Below, one piece after another: positions 20,662-29,744 of a stretch of DNA of 64,000 nucleotides (positions are counted from its first letter, which is position 1; each line of letters begins with the position of its first letter). Both the position numbers and the translations under genes were made by a program. The notes under the pieces were generated by a model, which was not told the origin of the DNA, made no database searches, and was given only the letters and a program-made list of their open reading frames with translations. Origin of the DNA: Rhizobium sullae (GTDB lineage Bacteria; Pseudomonadota; Alphaproteobacteria; Rhizobiales; Rhizobiaceae); contig NZ_CP104143.1 in the NCBI RefSeq assembly GCF_025200715.1, positions 3,692,501 through 3,756,500 on the forward strand, written 5' to 3'.

Positions 20662-23012
20662 TGCCTCACCTCCGTATACTCGTGACACCTCCATCAGCGC
20701 CGAGCTGGGTGGACCGACTCTTAGGTGCCCCTTGGCCAACATGGAGCCGGCTGGAGAATCTACTGCTGAGCAACGGACGCTGGAAACCGGATCAGGTTGC
20801 GTCGCTTGACGCAGAATCCTTCCGTGTCCTTCGGCATCTGCGGGATCCACTTTCTAATGGATTCTTCAGTGGGCGTGGCCTTGTTGTGGGATACGTGCAG
20901 AGCGGGAAGACCGCAAACTACACCGCTGTGGCGGCGCGGGCTGCAGACGCGGGGTATCGCCTTATCATCGTGCTATCCGGGATCCACGATTCCCTGCGCA
21001 ATCAGACCCAGGTGCGCCTTGAGCGCGAACTGGTCGGGCTGTCCGAAGGAAGCTTTGAAGCACCGGGTTGGACGTTGTTGACCGGTCGCGACGCGGATTT
21101 TGCGCCTATCGATGCCGCTATTCTCCAGCGGGGCGGAGCCTTCCTGGCGGTTATAAAGAAGAACACACACATCCTTGCCAAGCTAATCGAGTTCCTCCAG
21201 GCGGCAGGCGCACTCGTGGGGGATCTTCCGGCGCTCATAATTGACGACGAGGCGGATCAAGCATCAATCAACACGCGGGGCAACCGTGACCCGGCAATTA
21301 GTGATGAGGAGGACGGGAGCGACAGGGCTTCTGCTCCTTCGCCGACTAACAGGTTGATCCGGACTATTTTGACGATTTTGCCCCGGGTCAGCTACGTCGC
21401 GTACACGGCGACCCCGTTTGCCAACATATTCATAAATCCTCAAGCGCTTGATAGTGAGGCGGGAGAAGACCTATTCCCGCGCGACTTCGCTCTCCAGCTA
21501 CCGAGACCGGATGGATACACAGGTACCGAAGAGCTCTTTGGCGTCGCGGCACAGGGGCGAGACGTGTTAAGGCCGGTGCCGGAAGACGACGTTCAACGTT
21601 TGCGCACCACCGGCAGGCGCCGGAGCGCGGGTCTCGTTGTTGGCCCTGCCGAAAACTTGATCCCGACCTCGCTTTCGGATGCCTTTCTCACGTTTTGCCT
21701 GGCCGGTGCCGTCCGGGAACTCCGCCCCGGCCTTGTAGATCAACCGCACACAATGCTGGTGCATGTCAGCTCGCGGACCGCTGATCAGGCTCGTATCGCA
21801 AGCGCGTTGAGGGATCAGCGCGACATCTGGCAGGGTGCGCTTCAGCAGGGGCAGAGCCTGGACGGTCTCTTTCGCGGAATTATCAGGAGCCACCTCGCAG
21901 GCGTTGAGCTTCCGGCCGATGAGTCAGAGATAATCGCGCGCGCCTGTCGGGTGATGGGCGGACTGGAGATCCTCGAACTCAACAGTGTCGCCGGGGAAAA
22001 TCTTGAGTACGACCTCCATCCCGGACGGCATCTCGTTGCTGTTGGCGGTAATAGACTGTCTCGTGGTCTCACACTTGAAGGGCTGACAGTTTCGTACTTT
22101 CTGCGGACCACCAACATGGTGGACACTTTGCTGCAAATGGCCCGCTGGTACGGGTTCCGAACAGGCTACGAAGATTTGGTTCGCGTCTGGACTACAGACG
22201 GCATCGCTCAGTGGTTTACGGAGCTCGCGCTCGTCGAACAATCATTGAGAGACTCTCTTCGCTCTCTGGCGCGTGCTGGCCGCCGACCGGATGAAATGGC
22301 AATACGCCTACGCGCACATAGCGGTCTGTTGCTGACCGCCCGCAACAAATCGGGACTCTCAACGGAAGTCCAAGACTCCTGGTCCGGCGAGCACCCACAG
22401 ACAGTCATGCTACCGCTTGGTAACTCTGATCGCTTGATCGATAACCGCCTGCTGACCGAGCGTCTTATAAGCAATATTGGAGGCGGGCGGCAAATTGCTG
22501 GCGGTTGGCTGCTTCAGGATGTCCCTCCTGAAATTATCTGCGATTACCTGCGCCTGTATCGCACCCATGATGAAGTGATTGCCTTCCGCGGAGAAGAATT
22601 GGCGGACTGGATCGGCGAGCGGGCCGGGGCAGGGGAGTTGGTGAATTGGTCAGTATTTGTCGCCGGGTCCCGGGAAGGTGCTGATACAAAGATTGGCGGG
22701 CTACCAACCGGGGTAGTTACTAGATCTCGTACAAGTTCCGAGAGCATCGGGATTTTGATTGACCCACGGCATGAGGGAGTCGACTTGCCGGGTGGCCCCG
22801 ATGCCTACCGCCGACGAAATGGCAATTACGACGCGGAATCCATGCGCGCTGCTCGCCCTCCGACCGAGGGGTTACTTATCCTGTATCCGCTTGATCCAGG
22901 CCCGCTGGGCGTCGGTGGAATAGACGCTGTGATAGCTGTGGCCCTAAGCTTGCCTCGAACGTCTGACGGAGCAAGCACCAGTATCGTCAATCGGGGGGTA
23001 GCGGATGGCTGA
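20661..23012 (+). CDS. Z1-domain superfamily II helicase-like ATPase
   Basis: 783 aa. Helicase-type motifs are visible: Walker A in GYVQSGKTANYTAV (about residue 77), Walker B DDEAD in ALIIDDEADQASIN (about 196), YTATPFANIF (about 250), and a motif VI region DTLLQMARWYGFR (about 490). NRLSRGLTLEGL fits the Z1 domain. Z1 proteins pair with MORC-like ATPases in bacterial restriction systems and probably translocate along DNA. The gene overlaps the MORC-like gene by one base and the downstream nuclease gene by 8 bp, so the three are one operon. Confidence 0.88.
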   Translation: MPHLRILVTPPSAPSWVDRLLGAPWPTWSRLENLLLSNGRWKPDQVASLDAESFRVLRHLRDPLSNGFFSGRGLVVGYVQSGKTANYTAVAARAADAGYRLIIVLSGIHDSLRNQTQVRLERELVGLSEGSFEAPGWTLLTGRDADFAPIDAAILQRGGAFLAVIKKNTHILAKLIEFLQAAGALVGDLPALIIDDEADQASINTRGNRDPAISDEEDGSDRASAPSPTNRLIRTILTILPRVSYVAYTATPFANIFINPQALDSEAGEDLFPRDFALQLPRPDGYTGTEELFGVAAQGRDVLRPVPEDDVQRLRTTGRRRSAGLVVGPAENLIPTSLSDAFLTFCLAGAVRELRPGLVDQPHTMLVHVSSRTADQARIASALRDQRDIWQGALQQGQSLDGLFRGIIRSHLAGVELPADESEIIARACRVMGGLEILELNSVAGENLEYDLHPGRHLVAVGGNRLSRGLTLEGLTVSYFLRTTNMVDTLLQMARWYGFRTGYEDLVRVWTTDGIAQWFTELALVEQSLRDSLRSLARAGRRPDEMAIRLRAHSGLLLTARNKSGLSTEVQDSWSGEHPQTVMLPLGNSDRLIDNRLLTERLISNIGGGRQIAGGWLLQDVPPEIICDYLRLYRTHDEVIAFRGEELADWIGERAGAGELVNWSVFVAGSREGADTKIGGLPTGVVTRSRTSSESIGILIDPRHEGVDLPGGPDAYRRRNGNYDAESMRAARPPTEGLLILYPLDPGPLGVGGIDAVIAVALSLPRTSDGASTSIVNRGVADG

Positions 23013-23991
23013 GGAGCCAAATCCGGAGGCCTGGGCGGAGCTGAGGTCCGGACGTCCGATTTCGGATGATGGACTGGTAACTCGTGGCCTTTACTACCGT
23101 GACGATGAGACGGCTATCCTCATGGGCATGGACGCTGAAGGCGATCTCCATCTGCTCGTCCCAGTCTCCGAGGGACCATCGTTCCAGGAGTTCCCGGACT
23201 TGAATGGCCTGATGGTTCGGTATCGTATCACCAGTGAGGGACAGTTCCTTGGTCTGGTAGCGACAGCCCCTCATGAGCGTGTCTTCACTCCCGTATGTAG
23301 GGAGGTCGTAGAGGCAGTACTTGTTCACAATCGTGAACCATGGACTGCCGTCGCTTCTATCATCAGGCAATGGCAGTCGGCTTGGCGTCCAACACGCCAG
23401 TATATGAGTCAGACAACCCAGGTCGGCCTAGTTGGAGAGCTGCTTGTCCTTGCCAGAATTATGGTCGATGCGCTCGGGTCGCGCGCCGTGTTGATCTGGA
23501 GCGGGCCGGAGAGTGAGCGCCACGACTTTGTGTCAGGGAACCTTCATCTTGAGGTGAAAACCACCCGCGCCAGCCGGCATGAGCACGACATTTCTCGCCT
23601 GGATCAATTGTGGGTGCCGGACGGTCGTCGTCTTGTGCTGGCGTCAGTGCAACTTGAGGCGTCTGTCGGCGGGACGCTCACCCTTGCGTCCATGATTGAT
23701 GAGGTCATCGATTTAATCAGGGATGACTCCGCCGCGATCGACGACTTCCTGCTCAAACTCTCGCGTCTCAACTGGTCGGACGAAATGAGGAGATCTGGGG
23801 AGCTCCTCCGCTTTCATCTTCGGGAGGCCGCACTTTATGACGTTGATGATGAGTTTCCGCGTCTAAACGAAGACTTCCGACCGCCCTCTGGCGTCCTGGC
23901 GGTGCGCTATACGGTCAGCCTTGCCAATCTCCCGACATTGGGTGTGGATGAGGTAATCGAGATGGTACGGGCGTCGCAGGGGCTCGGTTAG
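23005..23991 (+). CDS. PD-(D/E)XK-family protein (DUF4420-like), probable restriction nuclease
   Basis: 328 aa. The nuclease-like core is near residues 145-200: QVGLVGELLVLARIM, then ERHDFVSGN, then LHLEVKTTRAS, giving Glu ... Asp ... Glu-x-Lys in the order expected for the fold. This matches the PD-(D/E)XK protein (PF14390) known beside Z1 helicases. It is the third gene of the MORC-Z1 operon. Its stop overlaps the stop of the convergent methyltransferase gene by 4 bp. Most likely it cuts unmethylated DNA once the ATPases are engaged. Cleavage specificity cannot be read from sequence. Confidence 0.82.
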   Translation: MAEEPNPEAWAELRSGRPISDDGLVTRGLYYRDDETAILMGMDAEGDLHLLVPVSEGPSFQEFPDLNGLMVRYRITSEGQFLGLVATAPHERVFTPVCREVVEAVLVHNREPWTAVASIIRQWQSAWRPTRQYMSQTTQVGLVGELLVLARIMVDALGSRAVLIWSGPESERHDFVSGNLHLEVKTTRASRHEHDISRLDQLWVPDGRRLVLASVQLEASVGGTLTLASMIDEVIDLIRDDSAAIDDFLLKLSRLNWSDEMRRSGELLRFHLREAALYDVDDEFPRLNEDFRPPSGVLAVRYTVSLANLPTLGVDEVIEMVRASQGLG

Positions 23992-25529
23992 CCCCGCCGT
24001 TGCAGTCGCTGCGTTTCTGTTCGTGTGTTGGCCGCCGTCCTGAGATCTTCATGGATCACCTCAGCCAGCGCAAATGACATCATGGGTGGCACAGCGTTGC
24101 CGATCTGGCGGAAAGCCGGGTTCATGGTCCCGCTGAAGGCGAAGCCATCCGGGAATGACTGGAGACGAGCCGCTTCGCGAACTGAAATCGTCCGCGCCTG
24201 CGCAGCATCGTAGTGGATATGTGAGTAGGTATCCTTGCCAATATGAGCCATTAATGTGCGGACCGGGAACTCTGGTCTGAGCTTCCACCAGCGATTGGGG
24301 AACTTTGACACGTCATAAGGGGGGACAATGCTATTCCATAGCTCGTTGTACGCTTGCGTTCCCTGCTCTACGCCACGTTCTGACGCCAGTCGGTCAACGA
24401 TCTTTGCTGCCGTTGCATGAGCCTCGGGATACTCTGCGCCAGGGCGCATTTCTGCGAAGGTGAGATGGTCTCGTGGTAGGTACCGAATTACATGGTCCCA
24501 GACGCCTTCGTCCGACGTGAAACCGGCCCAATTCCGCATCTTGATCGCATAGGGTGAGGGTTGCCTGTCGTTGCGGTAGGCGGAGATCTTGTCAAAACGC
24601 CGGGTGCCACGGGTTACCGAACGACCACCGATAGGGGCTAGGTCTCCGATCGCCTGCTCGGCAGAGACCGGGGCAGCCATTCCATCATGACCAAGGTCTG
24701 GAGGAGCGTAACCTGACGCTCCCTCGCGATCCACGTAGCGCAGAGCCACCGCGCGTGTGCCGGCGTAACCTGTTGGGAGCTTGAGATGATTGGTTGCCTT
24801 GGGGAAGCGTATACCTAATCCCAGCTCGTGCCTGTAGGCGATCAGGTAGACGCGGTCTCGCATCTGCGGCACGCCGTGAAACGCTGAGTTAATTAACGAA
24901 TATCGTGCGGTGTAGCCGAGGTCGCCGAGCGCCTCAACAATCTCTTCTGCCACATTGTGATGGCCGTAGTGAAGGATGTCGGGGACGTTCTCAATCAAAA
25001 CGGCGAGGGGGCAGAATGCTCGCACGTAAGCCAGATAGCGTAGATAAAGGTTGCCTCGCGGGTCAACGCGGAACGCCTCGGGATGATCTGCTACTTCACG
25101 CAGCTTGGCGCGACCGACTCTGGCATATGCTTGGCAGGGAGGGCCGCCGACAAGTACGTCGATAGCGCGTTCAACGTCACCCAGCTCAAGTTCTTCTGCC
25201 AGTGCTGCCGGGTCCATTCTCATATCCCGAGGCAGAGCGTGCGCCCTAAACTTGTCTGCTTCTAAATGCCCGTGAAAGTTTTTCGCGTGGGTGAGAGCCG
25301 CCAGGGGATCGATCTCAACGGCCCCCCTTATCTCGAAGCTCGCTCGATGAAATCCAAGACTGATGCCACCAGCGCCTGCAAATAGATCGAGAACGCGTGC
25401 TGGCTCGCCCCGACGAAGTCTGTCCAGTTTATAGAGAAGGGGAGAAGCCTCGATGCCGGCTGCGGCCTTGTTCATCTTGTCGTGTTGTCCTCTTGCTTCG
25501 TGCACTGTGCGACTCGGCGAGCCATTCAT
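23988..25529 (-). CDS. DNA (cytosine-5) methyltransferase
   Basis: 513 aa. Motif I LDLFAGAGGISLGF, motif IV GGPPCQAYARVG with the catalytic cysteine, motif VI ENVPD, motif VIII QMRDRVYLIAY and motif X QIGNAVPP are all present in the right order, so the enzyme should be active. The variable target-recognition region lies between motifs VIII and X. It would protect host sites from the convergent MORC-Z1-nuclease operon. The start is uncertain: ATG at 25529 or ATG at 25475, the latter with AGAGGA about 12 nt upstream. The gene follows vsr after 15 bp on the same strand. Confidence 0.93.
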   Translation of the reverse strand: MNGSPSRTVHEARGQHDKMNKAAAGIEASPLLYKLDRLRRGEPARVLDLFAGAGGISLGFHRASFEIRGAVEIDPLAALTHAKNFHGHLEADKFRAHALPRDMRMDPAALAEELELGDVERAIDVLVGGPPCQAYARVGRAKLREVADHPEAFRVDPRGNLYLRYLAYVRAFCPLAVLIENVPDILHYGHHNVAEEIVEALGDLGYTARYSLINSAFHGVPQMRDRVYLIAYRHELGLGIRFPKATNHLKLPTGYAGTRAVALRYVDREGASGYAPPDLGHDGMAAPVSAEQAIGDLAPIGGRSVTRGTRRFDKISAYRNDRQPSPYAIKMRNWAGFTSDEGVWDHVIRYLPRDHLTFAEMRPGAEYPEAHATAAKIVDRLASERGVEQGTQAYNELWNSIVPPYDVSKFPNRWWKLRPEFPVRTLMAHIGKDTYSHIHYDAAQARTISVREAARLQSFPDGFAFSGTMNPAFRQIGNAVPPMMSFALAEVIHEDLRTAANTRTETQRLQRRG

Positions 25530-25544
25530 AAGTCAGTAGCACAT

Positions 25545-26015
25545 CTAGGCCTTATGGGAGCCCGGCGGGCCCAAATGCTTGTGCAACACCTCAGCCAAAG
25601 CTTCCCTGTCCCCAACTTCGCATTCCCACACAACCAATGGCGACCATCCCAATTCTTTGAGCCTTGCCAGGGCTGCTAAATCTCTTTCCACGTTACGATC
25701 CAGCTTGGCTTCCCACCATTCCCTCCGGGTGCGGGGCAGTATTGAATTCCGGCAGCCATGGCGATGCCAAAAGCACCCATGCACAAAAATTATCTTTCGA
25801 CGGCCGGGAAAAACGATATCCGGGTGCCCGGGTAGGTCCTTGCGATGAAGCCGGAACCTATAGCCGAGCTGGAATAGTAATTGGCGCACGATGTGTTCGG
25901 GTTTGGTGTCCCGCGATCGAATGGCGGACATGTTCCGGCGGCGGGATTCCGGCACATCCGCAAAATCCGGCGGTTTAGGTATTTGCGATTTTTGCGATGG
26001 GGCTTGTGGGGACAT
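25545..26015 (-). CDS. vsr: very short patch repair endonuclease Vsr
   Basis: 156 aa. Typical Vsr features: MSAIRSRDTKPE, the catalytic aspartate in GHPDIVFP, and FVHGCFWHRHGC with the histidine and tryptophan that contact DNA and metal, followed by REWWEAKLDRNVERD and VVWECE. Vsr nicks beside T:G mismatches that arise when 5-methylcytosine deaminates, so it guards the sites of the neighbouring methyltransferase. It is the upstream gene of the vsr-methyltransferase pair. The family usually starts near MSAIRS, so the first 28 residues may be an extension or the true start may be later. Confidence 0.93.
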   Translation of the reverse strand: MSPQAPSQKSQIPKPPDFADVPESRRRNMSAIRSRDTKPEHIVRQLLFQLGYRFRLHRKDLPGHPDIVFPGRRKIIFVHGCFWHRHGCRNSILPRTRREWWEAKLDRNVERDLAALARLKELGWSPLVVWECEVGDREALAEVLHKHLGPPGSHKA

Positions 26016-26162
26016 CGGATGACCGTTAACTGAAAATACTTGAGAGACAAGCTTGATCTTTGGTACTGAACTTTCCCGGCTTTTCCGGTCACTATGTCAC
26101 TAAGAACTGATCCGCCTATTGGGTATTTTTCGGGCCTGCGGGTGCGCGGTCAAGTTCCTATT

Positions 26163-26335
26163 TTTCTCCTTCGGGGTTTTGGGCTCGTGCGCTGTGTTGT
26201 TCTTGAACCAGAAGCTATCGTTTCCGGTCTTTAGGATTTGGAATCATAGGTGAGCGGTCGAGCAGCGTGTTCGTCATCCTGGCATCGCCGACTACGCCGG
26301 CCCATTCGGTGAAGCTCAGCCTGGTGGTGAAGATG
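26163..26335 (-). pseudogene. istB: relic of an IS21-family istB gene (3' end)
   Basis: On the minus strand the frame reads FTTRLSFTEWAGVVGDARM then TNTLLDR, which matches the C-terminal end of IstB helper ATPases. A frameshift follows, and another frame continues with TGNDSFWFKNNTA and TPKEKN, the usual IstB tail. The start of the gene, istA and the terminal repeats are not seen. This marks an old IS21-type insertion at the edge of the methyltransferase-Vsr module. Confidence 0.75.
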
Positions 26336-26437
26336 GCTGAATCAACCAAAAGGTGATCTGGAAACCAACGATCAACCTTTTCAGGATAACTCAGTGTTAG
26401 TCGCCAAAGTGGCGTTGTATGGCAAGGATGTAGACCC

Positions 26438-27667
26438 GTGGAACTGCAATTACTCGACAGGATTTCCGAGGGTGAGGCCGTATGTTTCCTCTGTAAGACA
26501 TCGCTCGCTCAATACGTCGAAAATTTGCCAGCTAATTTTCGCGAATTTTATATTCAAAGAGGGATTGTAACGAACCGCTTCCTCGACAACCTTTGGGACA
26601 CGCTTTCGAAGAAAAGACACATCCCTCCAATCGTGCTAGTCGCTGGGCCGGCGCCCCCTGCGCACGACGTAGGCTCGGTCTTCAATCTCGGTTCGGACTT
26701 CAAGGTTCTTGACGGACTTCAACGGAGCCATCGTCTCAAGGAAATCTGGGACACGCTGACCTATATCAACGATGAGTTCGATGACCAGCCTAGCGTTTCC
26801 GTCGCGCGATTGACGCGCCAAATCGCGCTGAAATTGCGCGAAATCGATCTCAGCCCTCAAATATTTCAAAAGGTGTTGGAGGCGAAGCGTGAAGGCATCG
26901 AGGCAGTGGAACTCTTCGAGGGCAACACAATCTGGCTTGAGATTTGGTTCGGCTTGTCGGAAGCGCAGCAGATACAGAAAATGCTTGTACTAAACGCCGG
27001 GCATAAGTCGGTGAACATCAAGCACCAAATCGAGCTGATCTTCTGGAGTAATTTCGAAGTTCTTGCCAAGGAACTGGCGCCGAGCACGATGGTTCGTGAG
27101 AAGGACAAGGCTTCCACCACCTACAGCAAGGGCAGAAGACCCGGAGAATTTCACTTCGCGCATCTCATTTCCGCTTTCGTTTCGCTCACCGAAGGCGAAA
27201 CTGTAACAACAAACGCCGAATTCTCAGCGTCTCAATCGTTTAACGGTGACAACGGCTCCGACGAGTCACTGCTCGATATCGACGACCGTTTGCTTTCGGC
27301 GTTCGCTAAGACACTGAGGCTCCTTGATGGCGCGCTGCGCAGCCAGTCGGGGATTCGATGGCTTGGTCGCGAAGTGGTGCTGGTTGGAATCTTCGGCGCG
27401 ATCGGCGCGATGGCAAAGAACCACCCTGGAACAAAAATCGAAGCTCTATCGAATTTCAACGCCCGCATCGAGCAGTACGCCGAGATCTTGAACCTCGAAG
27501 GTTTCGAAGAGTGGCGGAATACGCTTGACCTCTCGAAGGTGAACATCGGCAACGTGAACAAGCGAGCTGTCTTCAATGCCACTTCGGCATTCCTGAGAGG
27601 CAAGATTTCTGATCCGATCAACTGGCGCAACGTGAACGTCAAGGATGAGCTCCATGACGCTTCGTGA
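26438..27667 (+). CDS. DGQHR/ParB-like protein of a putative two-gene system
   Basis: 409 aa from a GTG start with AAGGA about 9 nt upstream. The N-terminal third contains FKVLDGLQRSHRLKEIW, which fits the DGxQR motif of ParB/Srx-fold proteins such as DndB, DUF262 and DGQHR-domain families. The next conserved-looking segment is MLVLNAGHKSVNIKHQIEL. The C-terminal half is helical. Related folds bind DNA or nucleotides in modification and defence systems. It overlaps the following HEPN-like gene by 14 bp, so the two are likely co-translated partners. I cannot assign this pair to a named defence family. Confidence 0.6.
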   Translation: MELQLLDRISEGEAVCFLCKTSLAQYVENLPANFREFYIQRGIVTNRFLDNLWDTLSKKRHIPPIVLVAGPAPPAHDVGSVFNLGSDFKVLDGLQRSHRLKEIWDTLTYINDEFDDQPSVSVARLTRQIALKLREIDLSPQIFQKVLEAKREGIEAVELFEGNTIWLEIWFGLSEAQQIQKMLVLNAGHKSVNIKHQIELIFWSNFEVLAKELAPSTMVREKDKASTTYSKGRRPGEFHFAHLISAFVSLTEGETVTTNAEFSASQSFNGDNGSDESLLDIDDRLLSAFAKTLRLLDGALRSQSGIRWLGREVVLVGIFGAIGAMAKNHPGTKIEALSNFNARIEQYAEILNLEGFEEWRNTLDLSKVNIGNVNKRAVFNATSAFLRGKISDPINWRNVNVKDELHDAS

Positions 27668-28979
27668 GAAGATTCTTGAAATCATCACGCAGGCCCTGAC
27701 GGCCGACGAAACGATTCTTCCTCAGGACGAACTCGATAATATCACAGACATCATCCTTCGGGCTGATGAACTCTCCGCTATGGCCGCCGAGATTTTCGGG
27801 GACACGGGCCGCACCTTCATATCCGAGATTGTTTCGCTCTTCGCGCGGCTACCTATAGCGACGCCACTGAAGGACGTTTTCCCAAAGGCCACGAACGTCG
27901 TCGCGTTCCTTAATCTCGCTAACCAGCTTGATCCCGACGAGCTGGCTGAGGAAGTGCCCGCCGAACTGGGTACTTTGTTTATTCGCGAGGCAGCTCTTGA
28001 GGCGTTCAGCAAGAGTGGCGATAGATTGAAGCTGTTTGTTTACGAGCACCCAACAAACTTCAATGAGTCGGTCGCTCTCTTGGATTTCAGTAGTGGCCTT
28101 GAAATCGCACCTAACTCGGCGAATTTTCCACACACAATGGCAGCATGTGTCGCCATCCAAGCGGGACTCGAAACAGTTGATCTTACAGGCAAGAGGTGGA
28201 TTGTATCCTCGGTGCAAGACGAGCAGCGCCGCCTGTATTACTGCAAGTACCACGTCCTTCTCGCGGGGCACCTTCTGACGAACCCAGTGTTTGCTCCCTC
28301 TACACTAGCGCTTCAAGGGATCGCGGAGACACTCCGAACCGCCGAGGAATACAACCAGTTTAGCGAGCCGTTTGAGATATTGGGAGAGATCAACAGCCGG
28401 ACGACGGTTCTCGACACGCTACTCAGTTGCTACCATGTGCTCGAAAATTACATGATCCGCGCACAAATCGCTAAGGTTGTTGGGCGCAACAATGGATCCA
28501 CGCTGTTTGGCATTCGAAATTTTAAGCAGATGGAGATTGCTGTTGAGAAGAAGGAGATGGCCCATCTGAGCCAACTAATCTCCGAATCCTGGCAGAAGCA
28601 GATTGGCATTCAAACGTTTCGCGATTATGTCCGCGATCGCTTCGACGCGTTGTTCCATGACCCAGCCTTTGTGGCCGGCGACTTTCACGATTTCATGGAA
28701 AAGCTGACTGTGAAGCCGAACGGCCAGCGACTCAACCTTGGCAATCTCAACGAAGCTTGCGACCTCCTCCCAAAGTTGCTGTACCAAATTCGATGCTCAA
28801 TCGTTCACAATAAAGAAACGGAGTTCCATCTCTCGAATCGAGAGTTGAACGTCGCCACGGTCTTGATGACCCTGGTCGATCTGTGTTTGCCAACCATGCA
28901 ACGATTGGCGTTCGGTCTTCCGTCGGTACCGGCTCCGAATCCTTTGTTGTACGCGAGACCGGCGCTGAGGCTCTATTGA
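27654..28979 (+). CDS. HEPN-like protein, putative effector of the pair
   Basis: 441 aa from the ATG at 27654 (AAGGA, 8 nt spacing); an ATG at 27645 is less well placed. The C-terminal region reads LLPKLLYQIRCSIVHNKETE, where Arg380 and His385 (R-x4-H) match the catalytic motif of HEPN ribonucleases. The helical context before it (GNLNEACDLLPKLL) fits as well. The first 250 residues are unassigned. HEPN proteins in defence islands usually cut RNA when triggered. With the DGQHR-like partner upstream, this gene could be the killing arm of a toxin-antitoxin or abortive infection system. Confidence 0.55.
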   Translation: MTLREKILEIITQALTADETILPQDELDNITDIILRADELSAMAAEIFGDTGRTFISEIVSLFARLPIATPLKDVFPKATNVVAFLNLANQLDPDELAEEVPAELGTLFIREAALEAFSKSGDRLKLFVYEHPTNFNESVALLDFSSGLEIAPNSANFPHTMAACVAIQAGLETVDLTGKRWIVSSVQDEQRRLYYCKYHVLLAGHLLTNPVFAPSTLALQGIAETLRTAEEYNQFSEPFEILGEINSRTTVLDTLLSCYHVLENYMIRAQIAKVVGRNNGSTLFGIRNFKQMEIAVEKKEMAHLSQLISESWQKQIGIQTFRDYVRDRFDALFHDPAFVAGDFHDFMEKLTVKPNGQRLNLGNLNEACDLLPKLLYQIRCSIVHNKETEFHLSNRELNVATVLMTLVDLCLPTMQRLAFGLPSVPAPNPLLYARPALRLY

Positions 28980-29234
28980 AGAAGGCAAAGGGGAAATGTT
29001 GCATTCCCCGCTACAGCCTGAACGCCACCCGATACCCTCGCATCAGAACCGATTGTTCACAGCGCGTTTGGGAGCTTTAAACGTTCACGAGCAGTCAGCA
29101 GGAGGCGTAACCGATGACCTGCGATGCGTCGCATTCGATTAGGCTGGATGACTACCTTCTTGAGTTCCGTCCGTCTGCCGTCAACTGCCAGGAGCGCACC
29201 AAGCAGGCTGGGATCGTCCTGCTTTGCACGAGGG
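28980..29234. other. short gene-free stretch
   Basis: Between the HEPN-like gene and the DUF6527 relic I see no convincing gene, terminator or repeat. Short frames exist on both strands but lack good starts. Confidence 0.4.
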
Positions 29235-29644
29235 CTACCGCGGCGGCCCGAAGGAAGCGAGCCAAGTCCAGGCACGGCCCAGTGCAGCCAGCACACGCTG
29301 CAGAAAGGGCAGACGCGTGGGGTCGCGCTGTGCGTGACGTTCGATCTGCTTGTGCATCACTGCTTTTGATGTGGCTGGATCGAAGGCGCGCAGCCATTCG
29401 ACCTCGCCAGCCGTAATGAAGTAATGCGATTTGCAGGGCGCATCGCAGACGGCGATTGAGGGGCGCACGGTTGCCATACCGACTTGTTCGGTGACCTGGT
29501 GGCTGTCGGGAACCAGCAGCGAGACGCGATGACCGCACCCACACGCGCACAGCAAGGCCCAATCTCGAACTCCTCGCTGTGATAGACGATGCCCGGCATC
29601 GAAGGCTTGGGCATACGCTCGACGGCTCCATAGCGAAATCTCAC
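29235..29644 (-). pseudogene. frameshifted DUF6527 gene
   Basis: The start reads MPKPSMPGIVYHSEEFEIG in one minus-strand frame. After a frameshift near 29553-29562 the protein continues in another frame as ALLCACGCGHRVSLLVP, then IAVCDAPCKSHYFITAGEVEW. Together these match DUF6527, including the CxCGCG and PCxSHYFI cysteine motifs that probably bind zinc. DUF6527 genes often lie beside ThiF/E1-like and ubiquitin-related genes in prokaryotic conjugation systems, none of which is present here. The gene is a decayed orphan unless the shift is a sequencing error. Confidence 0.72.
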
Positions 29645-29744
29645 CTACACCTCTCCCGCCGGTCGATTTCAAAGGTCACGGTATCGAAGATCTCGTTTTC
29701 GACCGGCAAACGTACCGTACCCCGATACTCATCCCTCCCCGCTT

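Noticed and set aside
29152..29631. 159-codon minus-strand frame
   Set aside because: Out of frame with the DUF6527 motifs that explain this interval.
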